Shown here in pieces: positions 32,363 through 40,300 of a stretch of 53,921 bases of DNA (its first letter is position 1; each line of letters starts with the position of its first letter). The DNA comes from Dysgonomonas sp. PH5-45 (GTDB taxonomy: Bacteria > Bacteroidota > Bacteroidia > Bacteroidales > Dysgonomonadaceae): assembly GCF_029893235.1 (NCBI RefSeq), contig NZ_JARXWE010000020.1, positions 1 to 53,921 of the forward strand, in the 5' to 3' direction. The notes beneath the pieces are model-generated. The model was not told where the DNA came from and ran no database searches. It saw only the letters and a list, made by a program, of their open reading frames with translations. A program made the translations under genes and the position numbers.

Positions 32363-33625
32363 TTACCTCGTCCTCCCCATCAATCTGTAAGCCGCCCGGG
32401 CTGCCTGTTGCAAGATATCATCCTCGCCCTGTACTTTGCGGTTTTGCATCACAACTTTTCCATCGCATATCACGGTATCCACACAGCTGCCATTTGCTGC
32501 ATATACAAGATTCGACTCGAAATTGAAGTTTGGAGTAAAAGCTGGTGCTTTCAGGTCTATCAGACATAAATCGGCAAGACAACCTTCTTCTATACGCCCT
32601 GCATTTATACGCAGGATATCTGCTCCGTTCCGGGTTGCAGACTGCAGCATATCATTTACAGGTAAAGCCTCCGGATCCCTGCGCCACACCTTACCCAATA
32701 GGGAAGCAAGCTTCATGGTTTCTATCATATCCAAATTATTGGACGACGAGCATCCGTCAGTACCTAAGCCGATTGTCACACCGGCCTCTTTCATTTCCTT
32801 ATACCGGAAGCGATATCCCGAGGCAAGCTTCATATTCGAAGCAGGATTATGAACCACTTTCACATCATATCGAGCCAACAGTTCGATTTCTTCATCATCA
32901 ACATACAGCCCATGGGCTATAACTAACCGTGGAGAAAGAACGCCCAATTTATGTAGATACCGGACGGGGGTCAATCCGAATTGCTTTTTCGAATAGGCGA
33001 TTTCGGTTTCGGTTTCAGCCAAATGTAAATGAATCAACAAATCATTATCGCAGGCATAATGATGCACCCATTGCAGTAATTGCCCCGACACCGTATAAAT
33101 AGCATGCGGCCCCAATGCAAAACTAATCCTGTTGCTATAGTTCTTTCTACTAGAAAATCGTTGGGGAAGTTCGTCCTTAACCTTCGATGTCAGTTCGGGT
33201 TTAAACCTGTCGAATATAGTATCCGAAATAACGGCACGGATACCCATATCTCCCACAGCTTGAGCCGCAACATCGGGCATATAATACATATCAAAAAAAC
33301 ATGTCGTCCCGCTTTTTATCATCTCCAGGCAAGCCAACTTCGTTCCCCAATAAATATCTTCGTCAGTCAGCTTGGCTTCATTCGGCCATATTTTCTGCTC
33401 AAGCCAAGGCATTAAAGGCATATCGTCTGCGAATCCGCGAAAAAGCGTCATCGCCGCATGTGTATGAGCGTTTATAAGTCCTGGGATAACAGCCATGCCC
33501 TGCGCATCAATTTCGACATCGGCTTTCAGTGAGATATCTTCGTCTATCTTCTTTATTACATTCTTTTCAACATATATATCCTTATAACAACCTGATACTA
33601 ATGCTCTTTTTATCAATAGGGTCAT
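32363..33625 (-). CDS. mtaD: MtaD-type amidohydrolase (methylthioadenosine/S-adenosylhomocysteine deaminase family)
   Basis: 420 aa from ATG 33625; ATGs at 33640, 33652 and an open frame to 33664 are possible, but the -7 box at 33661-33669 puts the mRNA start near 33655, favouring the late starts. Metal ligands of the amidohydrolase fold are present: GLINAHTHAAMTLFRG (HxH), LIHLHLAETETE, VIAHGLYV and GLGTDGCSSSNNLD. Family members deaminate MTA, SAH or adenosine to the inosine derivative, replacing the usual MTA/SAH salvage; some act on guanine or atrazine-like rings. The 420-aa length is normal. First gene of a two-gene operon with the GyrI-like protein. Confidence 0.88.
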   Translation of the reverse strand: MTLLIKRALVSGCYKDIYVEKNVIKKIDEDISLKADVEIDAQGMAVIPGLINAHTHAAMTLFRGFADDMPLMPWLEQKIWPNEAKLTDEDIYWGTKLACLEMIKSGTTCFFDMYYMPDVAAQAVGDMGIRAVISDTIFDRFKPELTSKVKDELPQRFSSRKNYSNRISFALGPHAIYTVSGQLLQWVHHYACDNDLLIHLHLAETETEIAYSKKQFGLTPVRYLHKLGVLSPRLVIAHGLYVDDEEIELLARYDVKVVHNPASNMKLASGYRFRYKEMKEAGVTIGLGTDGCSSSNNLDMIETMKLASLLGKVWRRDPEALPVNDMLQSATRNGADILRINAGRIEEGCLADLCLIDLKAPAFTPNFNFESNLVYAANGSCVDTVICDGKVVMQNRKVQGEDDILQQAARAAYRLMGRTR

Positions 33626-33660
33626 ATTCTTTTCTTTCATCAAACATTCCATTATGCAGA

Positions 33661-33669
33661 GCAAATGTA
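33661..33669 (-). promoter_or_regulatory. Bacteroidetes -7 box of the mtaD operon
   Basis: Minus strand TACATTTGC (33669-33661), exact consensus, about 36 bp before the chosen ATG. Confidence 0.55.
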
Positions 33670-33825
33670 GTGCTAATTATTTGGCGACAGAAATGATTTC
33701 AATAGTTTTTACCACATTCGCATTCAGGATAATGAATCTTTTCGGCAGTTTGCAAAAGTGATGAAAACATAAAACCATTTTGCAATATCAGATAGTTTTA
33801 ACTCTATCTTTTTTTAAATGTTATG

Positions 33826-33856
33826 TTGGCAGTTATAATAAAATAGTTATCTTTGC
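33826..33856 (+). promoter_or_regulatory. Promoter of the 125-aa lipoprotein gene
   Basis: TTG (33826-33828), 19 nt, TATCTTTGC (33848-33856). It gives a leader of about 145 nt before ATG 34008, which contains a 26-codon open frame. Confidence 0.6.
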
Positions 33857-33880
33857 CTACAATAAATATAGCATAAAAGA

Positions 33881-33961
33881 ATGACTCATAAACTTATAAA
33901 ACAGCTGTTCGTGCAGAAACATGGGGTTGTTAGTTTAGCTTGTTCAAGAAATGTTATCTAA
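33881..33961 (+). CDS. Possible 26-aa leader peptide
   Basis: An ATG at 33881 opens a 26-codon frame (MTHKLIKQLFVQKHG...) ending TAA 33959-33961, lying wholly in the leader between the promoter and the lipoprotein gene. It begins about 20 nt after the expected mRNA start. Short frames occur by chance in AT-rich leaders, so this is only a candidate upstream ORF. Confidence 0.25.
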   Translation: MTHKLIKQLFVQKHGVVSLACSRNVI

Positions 33962-34007
33962 ATAATTAGAATTATTGATTTTACTAACAACATAATCTTA
34001 TTTAATT

Positions 34008-34385
34008 ATGAAAAAAATTCTTCTTTTAGCATTTGCAGCTCTTTTGTTTGCTTCTTGCGCAGATGATAATGATGATGATAATGGAATTTATTATGCAACT
34101 TCTATTTCTATCAGATCTTCTGTTGGCGATAAAGTTGTAGACATCAAACCGAATAGAATCGGATATTACAATATAATAGTTGAGCCAAGCAATTCTGAAT
34201 ACATCCTTGAAGTAATAAATCCTGAAGGCAAAAATGTGCTAACAGTTGATACTGAAAAAAAGTCTTTCATAGCTAACACCAAGGATGAGGATGGTAATTT
34301 TTTAACCGGAAAAACATTTATTGTTGCGAAAACTATAGGGGCACTTGGATATGTAACTGATACGCTTTTTGTAAACGTAGAATAA
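34008..34385 (+). CDS. Small lipoprotein of unknown function
   Basis: 125 aa. Signal peptide with lipobox FASC (Cys17), then an acidic DDNDDDN linker, then a beta-rich domain (IYYATSISIRSSVGDKVVDIK, YYNIIVEPSNSEYILEVIN, TGKTFIVAKTIGALGYVTDTLFVNVE). The Asp-rich residues just after the lipidated Cys may act as a lipoprotein export signal to the cell surface, as described for Bacteroidetes, though the known signals are K-D-D/S-D-D-like. I do not recognise the domain. Own promoter and terminator, so a single-gene unit. Confidence 0.75.
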   Translation: MKKILLLAFAALLFASCADDNDDDNGIYYATSISIRSSVGDKVVDIKPNRIGYYNIIVEPSNSEYILEVINPEGKNVLTVDTEKKSFIANTKDEDGNFLTGKTFIVAKTIGALGYVTDTLFVNVE

Positions 34386-34409
34386 ATAATATCAAGGAAA
34401 ATACAATAT

Positions 34410-34451
34410 AACGGGTAGACCATTTAATATGGATTTATCCGTTTATTTTTT
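34410..34451 (+). terminator. Rho-independent terminator of the small lipoprotein gene
   Basis: AACGGGTA (34410-34417) pairs with TATCCGTT (34436-34443) with one wobble; an inner CCAT/ATGG stem extends it. It is followed by TATTTTTT. Confidence 0.75.
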
Positions 34452-34471
34452 CACAAAAAACTCCTTTAGTG

Positions 34472-34502
34472 TTTGCTTGGTAAGAAAAACAAGCTATATT
34501 TG
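34472..34502 (+). promoter_or_regulatory. Promoter of tRNA-Cys
   Basis: TTTG (34472-34475), 19 nt, TATATTTG (34495-34502): full match to the Bacteroidetes consensus, 18 bp before the tRNA. Confidence 0.7.
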
Positions 34503-34520
34503 TACTCGCAAAACAAAAAA

Positions 34521-34591
34521 GGTTCCTTGGCCGAGTGGCTAGGCGCCGGTCTGCAAAACCGTTTACGGCGGTTCGAATCCGCCAGGAACCT
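34521..34591 (+). tRNA. tRNA-Cys (anticodon GCA)
   Basis: A 71-nt cloverleaf. The acceptor stem GGTTCCT (34521-34527) pairs with AGGAACC (34584-34590); the discriminator base is T, as required for tRNA-Cys. The anticodon GCA is at 34553-34555 in the loop CTGCAAA, and the T arm is GGCGGTTCGAATCCGCC. The first pair of the anticodon stem is a C-T mismatch. CCA is not encoded. Confidence 0.95.
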
Positions 34592-34605
34592 CAAATGTGT
34601 GTTTA

Positions 34606-34646
34606 AAGCCCTTGTAAGACAATAACTTACAGGGGCTTATTTTTTA
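34606..34646 (+). terminator. Rho-independent terminator of tRNA-Cys
   Basis: AAGCCCTTGTAAG (34606-34618) pairs, with one wobble, with CTTACAGGGGCTT (34626-34638), followed by ATTTTTTAA. Confidence 0.8.
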
Positions 34647-34648
34647 AA

Positions 34649-34931
34649 GTGCCCAAAATGGTGCCCATGAATGTAAAATACTAATTATTATGTAATTAGG
34701 CTTTTAAAGTAGTTATTCAACACCCCAGAATAGGTTCAACTATTCGGTTATTATGCCTTTCGAATAAATTAGAACCTATGCTTATTGCTGAGCACTATCT
34801 CCTCAAATTGTGGTCACTAGAGCCCAAAATGGAGCCCATAGTAAGTGAACTTAGCCCCTTTCTCCCTCCCCCTCTGAATAGGCAGAGAGAGCATATTCCC
34901 CAATACCCTAAAATGCACAAAATGGGCACCC
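34649..34931. repeat. Imperfect repeats of GYGCCCAAAATGGNGCCCA downstream of tRNA-Cys
   Basis: GTGCCCAAAATGGTGCCCAT (34649-34668) and GAGCCCAAAATGGAGCCCAT (34820-34839) differ at only two positions. A weaker third copy, GCACAAAATGGGCACCC, is at 34915-34931. Each unit is partly palindromic. Their place beside a tRNA gene and ahead of mobile-element relics suggests recombinase-binding or attachment-site sequence. Confidence 0.55.
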
Positions 34932-35022
34932 GAAAGGTCACCCAATTCTGATTAGTAGAGAAATTTGATTCTAAACAAGGGCTTTAGACTAAAAGTTCAA
35001 GTCCTTGTTGGTTGCAAATCAT

Positions 35023-35502
35023 TTATCTATCCTTAATTGTAATAATGTAATCTTCAGTTTTAGTCAATTCTCCATCTAATACTTGAAAATGAGTTTTAGA
35101 TTCTCTTTCTATTATTGAAAGCCCTTTTCGGAATGGTTGCAACTTATACTTACTTTTTTCAGGATTATAATCCCTTCGAGCCATGTAAATACCTTCAATA
35201 TTTTCAGAATCTACAGGTCTATGATTTCTTATTAATTTTAAATTCTCTCCTCCATACTTTTCTATCCATCGTTCAACCGTCAGTCGGTCTGAATTTAATA
35301 TTTTTGCGATTTTAGAATAGTCTAATCCTTCAAGATATAGAATTATTGCATAACGGCGTTTATCAATTTTTGCTATTGTAATATCAACATAGAAATTCTT
35401 CTTACACTCTTGACATCGGTAACGTTGTTTTCCTTTAATGACACCATTTTTTACACAAGAAATGCTCTTCTGACAATAAACACAAATTACACTTTTCTTC
35501 AT
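35023..35502 (-). CDS. InsA-like zinc-ribbon and HTH protein, possibly transposase-derived
   Basis: 159 aa. Residues 1-45 form a zinc ribbon with CVYC and CQEC pairs (CxxC...CxxC) like IS1 InsA and IS1595-type transposases. A helix-turn-helix follows (YLEGLDYSKIAKILNSDRLTVERWI, about 55-80). The rest (about 85-159; EGIYMARRDYNPEKSKYKL, YIITIK) has no DDE catalytic domain that I can see. It may be the DNA-binding part of a decayed insertion sequence or a domesticated regulator. Its start lies 25 bp from the left inverted repeat of the neighbouring IS4-type element. Confidence 0.65.
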   Translation of the reverse strand: MKKSVICVYCQKSISCVKNGVIKGKQRYRCQECKKNFYVDITIAKIDKRRYAIILYLEGLDYSKIAKILNSDRLTVERWIEKYGGENLKLIRNHRPVDSENIEGIYMARRDYNPEKSKYKLQPFRKGLSIIERESKTHFQVLDGELTKTEDYIITIKDR

Positions 35503-35527
35503 ACATTTTTATTTTCTACAACACTAG

Positions 35528-36468
35528 TGTCCCATTAAAATTGGGACGTTATTAAAAATCAAATAAACTTGGCTCATTAGAGTCGCATCGTTCTTTGTCA
35601 TATTGAAAATTAGTTTTGTTAAAGAGGTCTTTCAAGTGCGTTTTATCCGTTAGAGAGATACTTAGGATTTGTAGCACTTCGTATGTAGTTCGGTCAAGTT
35701 TCATATCATGTTGGATGATTGCAACTAAGCAGTAAGCACAAATGGCAGCATAGATTTGTATTCTTACGGCATTTTCTGTAGTACCCCAGAACTTTTTAAT
35801 TTTGAGGTGCTGCTTATCCATGGCTTTAGAATCGTGAACGGAAGCTGTTGTAATATGGAAGAATGTCGGAATCTGAGTTTCCACATCATACAATGTGTGA
35901 ACCTTAATACCGCCTTTTTTCTTCCGAAACTTCGCCCACCAGAAAACATTCAGGCATAAGTCAATGGTTGTGGAATCAAAAGCATATACATTCCCTCCCA
36001 ACTTGAAGATATCTGTCTTACGTTTCTGCTGTGCTTCATTGACAAGGAAGTAAGCAAATTCTTCAAAGATACGGTAGTCTCTATCTTGATTAGCTCGGGC
36101 CAAAGATGACTTTGATATGTTCTTGCCCATCCCTAAATGATAACACTTAGAACGATGAGCACCCAAAGCAATAATCAAATCTCGTAAACTTTCTCTGTTG
36201 GATAATTGGCCGAACATAAGTGCGAGCAATTGATTCCAGCACGTGAAGTGTTTTACATACTTGTCGCCACCATACTTGGCAACAATTCGATTAAACTTAC
36301 TTCGGTTGAGAAATGCAACCAATTGAGCGAAGACGAATTTATCTTGAAACATAGCAATCAGATTAAACTGATACGAAATTATAAATTCAAGTCCGTTCGC
36401 TTGTAAAATCCACGTAACTAACTAAATTTCAAATATTTCAAAGAGCGCTTTGCAATTTTAATGGGACA
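35528..36468 (-). mobile_element. IS4-family insertion sequence, internally deleted
   Basis: The element is bounded by perfect 16-bp inverted repeats TGTCCCATTAAAATTG (35528-35543; complement at 36453-36468) and is 941 bp long. The one gene inside lacks the middle of its transposase, so the element cannot move unaided. I find no target-site duplication in the 12 bp on each side. Confidence 0.88.
35552..36352 (-). pseudogene. IS4-family transposase with internal in-frame deletion
   Basis: 266 aa instead of about 385. The N-terminal DUF4372-type region (MFQDKFVFAQLVAFLNRSKF, KHFTCWNQLLALMFGQLSNRESLRDL) and the first catalytic Asp in VYAFDSTTID are present. The sequence then jumps from SVHDSKAMD straight to KQHLKIKKFWGTTENAVRIQIY, a C-terminal motif normally reached some 115 residues later. 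So the second Asp (IFDRGY) and the Glu (YKNRWQIELFFKW) have been lost and the protein cannot transpose DNA. The frame is kept, so a shortened DNA-binding protein could still be made and might inhibit full-length relatives. Confidence 0.88.
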
Positions 36469-36717
36469 GCAATGAGATAATGTATTAAATTAGGAAAATT
36501 CATACCTCTCCGATAATTAGTAAATAAATACAATAGGATAGTAAGAATGTGTCAAAATTAAATTGGCACATCTTCATTCTGCTGACAGCTTGGTTTTTAT
36601 GTCTTTAGTTGATACAAGCTATACTTGGAATAGAAATAATAATAGAGTTTATATTTAGAGCCTGTTTAAATTTTGTTCAACAATAATTTAAACAGGCTCT
36701 AATAATTTTGAGTAATT
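36469..36717. other. Intergenic mobile-DNA debris
   Basis: Between the IS4-type element and the IS256-type stump. A stem ATGTGTCAA/TTGGCACAT at 36547-36571 (one wobble) and the perfect inverted repeat at 36657-36700 are the only structures seen. Confidence 0.4.
36657..36700. repeat. Perfect 16-bp inverted repeat AGAGCCTGTTTAAATT
   Basis: 36657-36672 is the exact reverse complement of 36685-36700, with a 12-nt loop. It lies directly beyond the stop of the IS256-type fragment and could be the fused or folded end of that element, or a bidirectional terminator. Confidence 0.6.
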
Positions 36718-36843
36718 TTAATCATCTTTACCTAATAAAGACTTGCCGGACTTTAACTGCTCTAATGCCTTGTTCTTAATCTCTTCAAAATTAAATTCTT
36801 CCCCGAGCGATGAGTATTGATTTATTGAAGATAAGATGCTGAC
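36718..36843 (-). pseudogene. N-terminal stump of an IS256-family (Mutator) transposase
   Basis: A minus-strand frame reads INQYSSLGEEFNFEE, IKNKALEQLKSGKSL and LGKDD then TAA (36718-36720). KALEQLKSGKSLxGKDG is the well-known start of IS256-type transposases, which then continue with AFAPLLKxxxEAALEGE; that part is absent. No start codon precedes it within the fragment. It is non-functional. Confidence 0.75.
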
Positions 36844-36875
36844 ACAGTTTGGCGGACACGCCCTCAGAGGGGACA

Positions 36876-37304
36876 CTACCACTGAAACGAACCTTCCTTG
36901 TTATCAGAGTTTGGTGCGTTGTTGCGTGGTTCTACATACACTAAACTGTCTACAATATACTTTGTGTATCCTCGCCACGGCAGGGCGCCGTAATATTCCT
37001 TATAATGAAGTTTTACTTCTTCTCCGGCAAGGGTCATCAACCGTTTGGCGAGAGCCTCGTTTTCTATCGAAAAACTAAATTCGTTCGACTGAATCTTCCC
37101 TACCTCAACGCTTTTCAGCCCCGATTGGATAAGCTTACCCTCGTAAGTTTTAAATATATACCCTTGGTGCTGCACGTTGTTCAATCGTCCGGCTTTGATG
37201 CTGCCATCGCCGTAAGGTACATAAAACCAGAAATAGAAAAACCCTGCTCCAAGTAGCAACACCACAGCAAGGATGGTGATAAATATTTTCTTAACCTTTG
37301 CCAT
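36876..37304 (-). CDS. Small membrane-anchored protein of the Bacteroidetes type often mislabelled 6-phosphogluconate dehydrogenase
   Basis: 142 aa. One N-terminal membrane helix (about residues 7-28) is followed by a domain with VPYGDGSIKAGRLNNVQHQG (about 29-48), KTYEGKLIQSG, NEFSFSIENEALA and LHYKEYYGALPWRGYTKYIVDS. This arrangement is conserved in Bacteroidetes; it has no dehydrogenase fold, and its function is unknown. The last dozen residues (APNSDNKEGSFQW) are close to the mobile-element debris and may be altered by it. It lies 62 bp after the end of porW, on the same strand. Confidence 0.8.
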   Translation of the reverse strand: MAKVKKIFITILAVVLLLGAGFFYFWFYVPYGDGSIKAGRLNNVQHQGYIFKTYEGKLIQSGLKSVEVGKIQSNEFSFSIENEALAKRLMTLAGEEVKLHYKEYYGALPWRGYTKYIVDSLVYVEPRNNAPNSDNKEGSFQW

Positions 37305-37366
37305 AATCTTTATACAGTTTTATGCTATTATAACCGATAAAGATGCTAACTTGTTTAAAGGCGGCA

Positions 37367-40300
37367 TCACTTTCTTTTTTGCCGTTCGCGTTCGCGCCGC
37401 TCCTGTTCCTTTTGCCGGAGCCGTTCTTTGCGCTCTTCTTCTTTTTGTTTCAGACGTTCCTTGCGTTCACGCTCTTTCTGCTTAAGTTCGGCTTCGCGAG
37501 CTTTTTGGCGTTCTTTACGTTCGCGTTCTTTTTCTTTAAGGCGCTCCTTACGTTCTTTTTCCTTGTCTTTACGTTCCTGTACTTTTTGCTTCTGAGCGTC
37601 TTCTTTGGCTTTTTTAGCTGCTTTCGCTACATTTTTAATAGAGTCTTGGCGGAATTTTTCGGCATCCTCTTTTTCGCGAGCTTGCTGTTCTATCAGGTCT
37701 TGAGCAGCTTTTTCAATTTTCTGTATCGAGTCCTGACGGTGTTTCTCGGCCTGTTTAATAGCCTTCTCTGCTGCTTTGCGAGCTGCTTTTTCTTCTTTTA
37801 GTTGTTGTTTTTCTTCCTTCGTCAGTTTAGGCTTATCGTTGTCTTTGCTGAAAAGGTTTTTCAATCCGTCAACAGGGTTCTTGACAATTTGCTGGATGGT
37901 ATTTACCGTGTTGTCAATTGTTTCTATTTGGTCGTCATCAAACAGGTCGGCTGCCGAAACCTCTGTTTTCAGCTCGGTTGTGCCATCATCTTTTTTCTCT
38001 ATATCTACTCCTTCGGCGGGTTTCGGTTCAACTGTTGTTGTTGTATCTGTTGCAACCCCGTCGGGTTTCGTTTCCGGTTGTGTTACCTTTTCTTCGGCAA
38101 GGATATCTTCTTTTTCTTCAACCTTTTTTGGTTCTTCCAGAACATCTTTCAGATATTTTTCTTTTTCGGCCAAGATACGCTCCATTTCTTCCTGTTGCGC
38201 ACGCTCAGTCTCTTCTTCTATTTGCATGTTCCAGTAAGAAATCACCTTACCCATGCTTGTGTTGTAATTCTTGGCAAAGAACTCGAAGTAAGAGTTTAAT
38301 GTCTTACCCTTCATCAAGGAAGCATAATTATCGACCGATATGGGTACAAGTACTATTGTTGAATCGAGCTTTGACACCAAAGAATTTTTCTCGAAGGCCA
38401 TATCTACATACTCTTTGATATCGCTCAACGAATTGAACTCTTTTACTTGTAGCATTTCGAGCGAATGAACGTTGGTAAAGGCAAGGTCGAATGTTTTGGA
38501 AACGAATTTCGAGAAGTTGTATGCCGCAACATCGTATATCAGCTTGTTTTTATCCACTTTCAGGGGATCGTATATAAACAGCAGCAGGTATCTGGCCTGA
38601 TCGTCGACCGTGAACTGCACACTGTCGAGGTCTAAATTATCTAAATCGTCGCCAAAGGCGATATCCCATATCATACCCTTTGTCATGGAACCATCGGCTG
38701 CCAAAGTCCGTCCGTTTGCCAGATTTTTGAGCATGCCCGTAGCAACCTCCGATACATCTTCTTGCGGGTATTTCTCAACCAATTCTTTCAATCCACTCCT
38801 GAACTCATTTACATTGTTTGTCTGCGCATATGTCAACGCATTGAGGAACATGAATTTAGGCATGAGTTTAGAGAGAGGATATTTCTCCTTTACGTAGGTA
38901 TAATTTTCGCGAACGGTATTTACCCGACTGTTCAGATAAGAATCATAAGTGGCATCGTATAGCGAATCCTGCAAGGAAAGCATATTTGCCATATTCCACT
39001 CGTAATTAGGGTCTGACAGGGTTTTGGCATAAGATTTTTCAGGAAATTGAGCCAACAACCTGCTACGATAAAGCTCCATGTTGGTTCTATCGCCCAGTTG
39101 CATATAGATAAGGAACAGTTGGTAATAAATCTCCTCCGTATTAGGTGTTTCGGGGAAGCGGCGCAAATCGGTATCGAATGTTTCGATTGCCAGATATGGA
39201 TCGCTAAGACCTTCCCTATAGATTATCCCCATATTAAAAAGGGCATTGTCGATAATATCGTCCGACTCTTTCAAGGCTTCCGGCGTTAGCGGTAGCTGAG
39301 AGATGTAATATTCGGCAGAATATCTTTGAGCTTTTTCGTCTACTTCCGGTTTTTCTTCGTCTCCTGTTTTTTCGGTTGGGTTATCACCTTCTTTTTGTTC
39401 GCCATCGTCGGCCAAAAGGTCTTGCTGTTCGTCGCCGAATATAGGCTCTGTCTTATCCTTTCGCCGCCAGTTATCCTCGAGCTTGCGAGTTCCCCATTGC
39501 CGCTGGAAGGTTACTTTCCCCTGTGATACGGCTTGCGGATTGTAAAAGTAGAAGGACGATTGATTGCTGTTGCCGAACGTTGGCGTTTGCTGTTGATTGG
39601 GTGTTTGCTGATTGCGGTCGAACATAGATTCGGGTGTATCAGCATTGTCCCTACCCTCCTCACGAGCCAAGCGGCGAGCTTCTTCCTCCTGCTCTTTATC
39701 TTCTTTTTTCAGCCGTTCTATATAACGGTTTATAGTGTCAAGCCGTTCGGCTTCGGGCAACTTAGCCAGATATTGAATACTGTCCTGATCGTGCTGTGCC
39801 TGTGCATGCACAACAAGCCCGTCCAAAACCTCCGAACGTTGTGCCGCGCGGGGATATAGTTCATGCCTTTTGGTGAGGAGATTGACTACGTCCGAATAGC
39901 AAGGCTGCGCCTTCAGGAAATCGTGGCGGTCGAAATAAATATCGCCCAACTTTAACTGGCTGATTGCCTTATCAAATCCGTTTCGGGTGCTTTTTTCGGC
40001 TGCCAATTTATAATTTTCTATGGCTTTAACCGTATCGCCCTCATTCAGCCAAATGTTACCGATAGCATAATATACTTGGTCGAGATACTCTTTGTTTTTA
40101 GACGATTTGGCCATCCCGTTGAGTTTAGACAGCACCTTGTCGCGGTTCTTTGCATCGTAAAACTCAGATTGATGCATTGTGGCATTAAACGAGTACAGAT
40201 AAGGCGTACTCATTCCATGCACCTTGTCGAAGGCTTTGTAGGCTTTTTGCCCTTCGTCGTTTTTGGCATACAGTTGCCCCAACAGGTAACGCAGGCGTAT

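Larger units (their letters stand above)
34592..35022. other. 431-bp region between tRNA-Cys and the mobile-element relics
   Basis: Holds the tRNA terminator and the GCCCAAAATGG repeats. I see no intact gene and no complete integrase; nothing else is recognised. Confidence 0.5.

Noticed and set aside
37343-38418. Plus-strand frames rich in Phe, Ser and Leu opposite porW
   Set aside because: They are the antisense of the K/E/R-rich repeat of porW; composition and position mark them as shadows.
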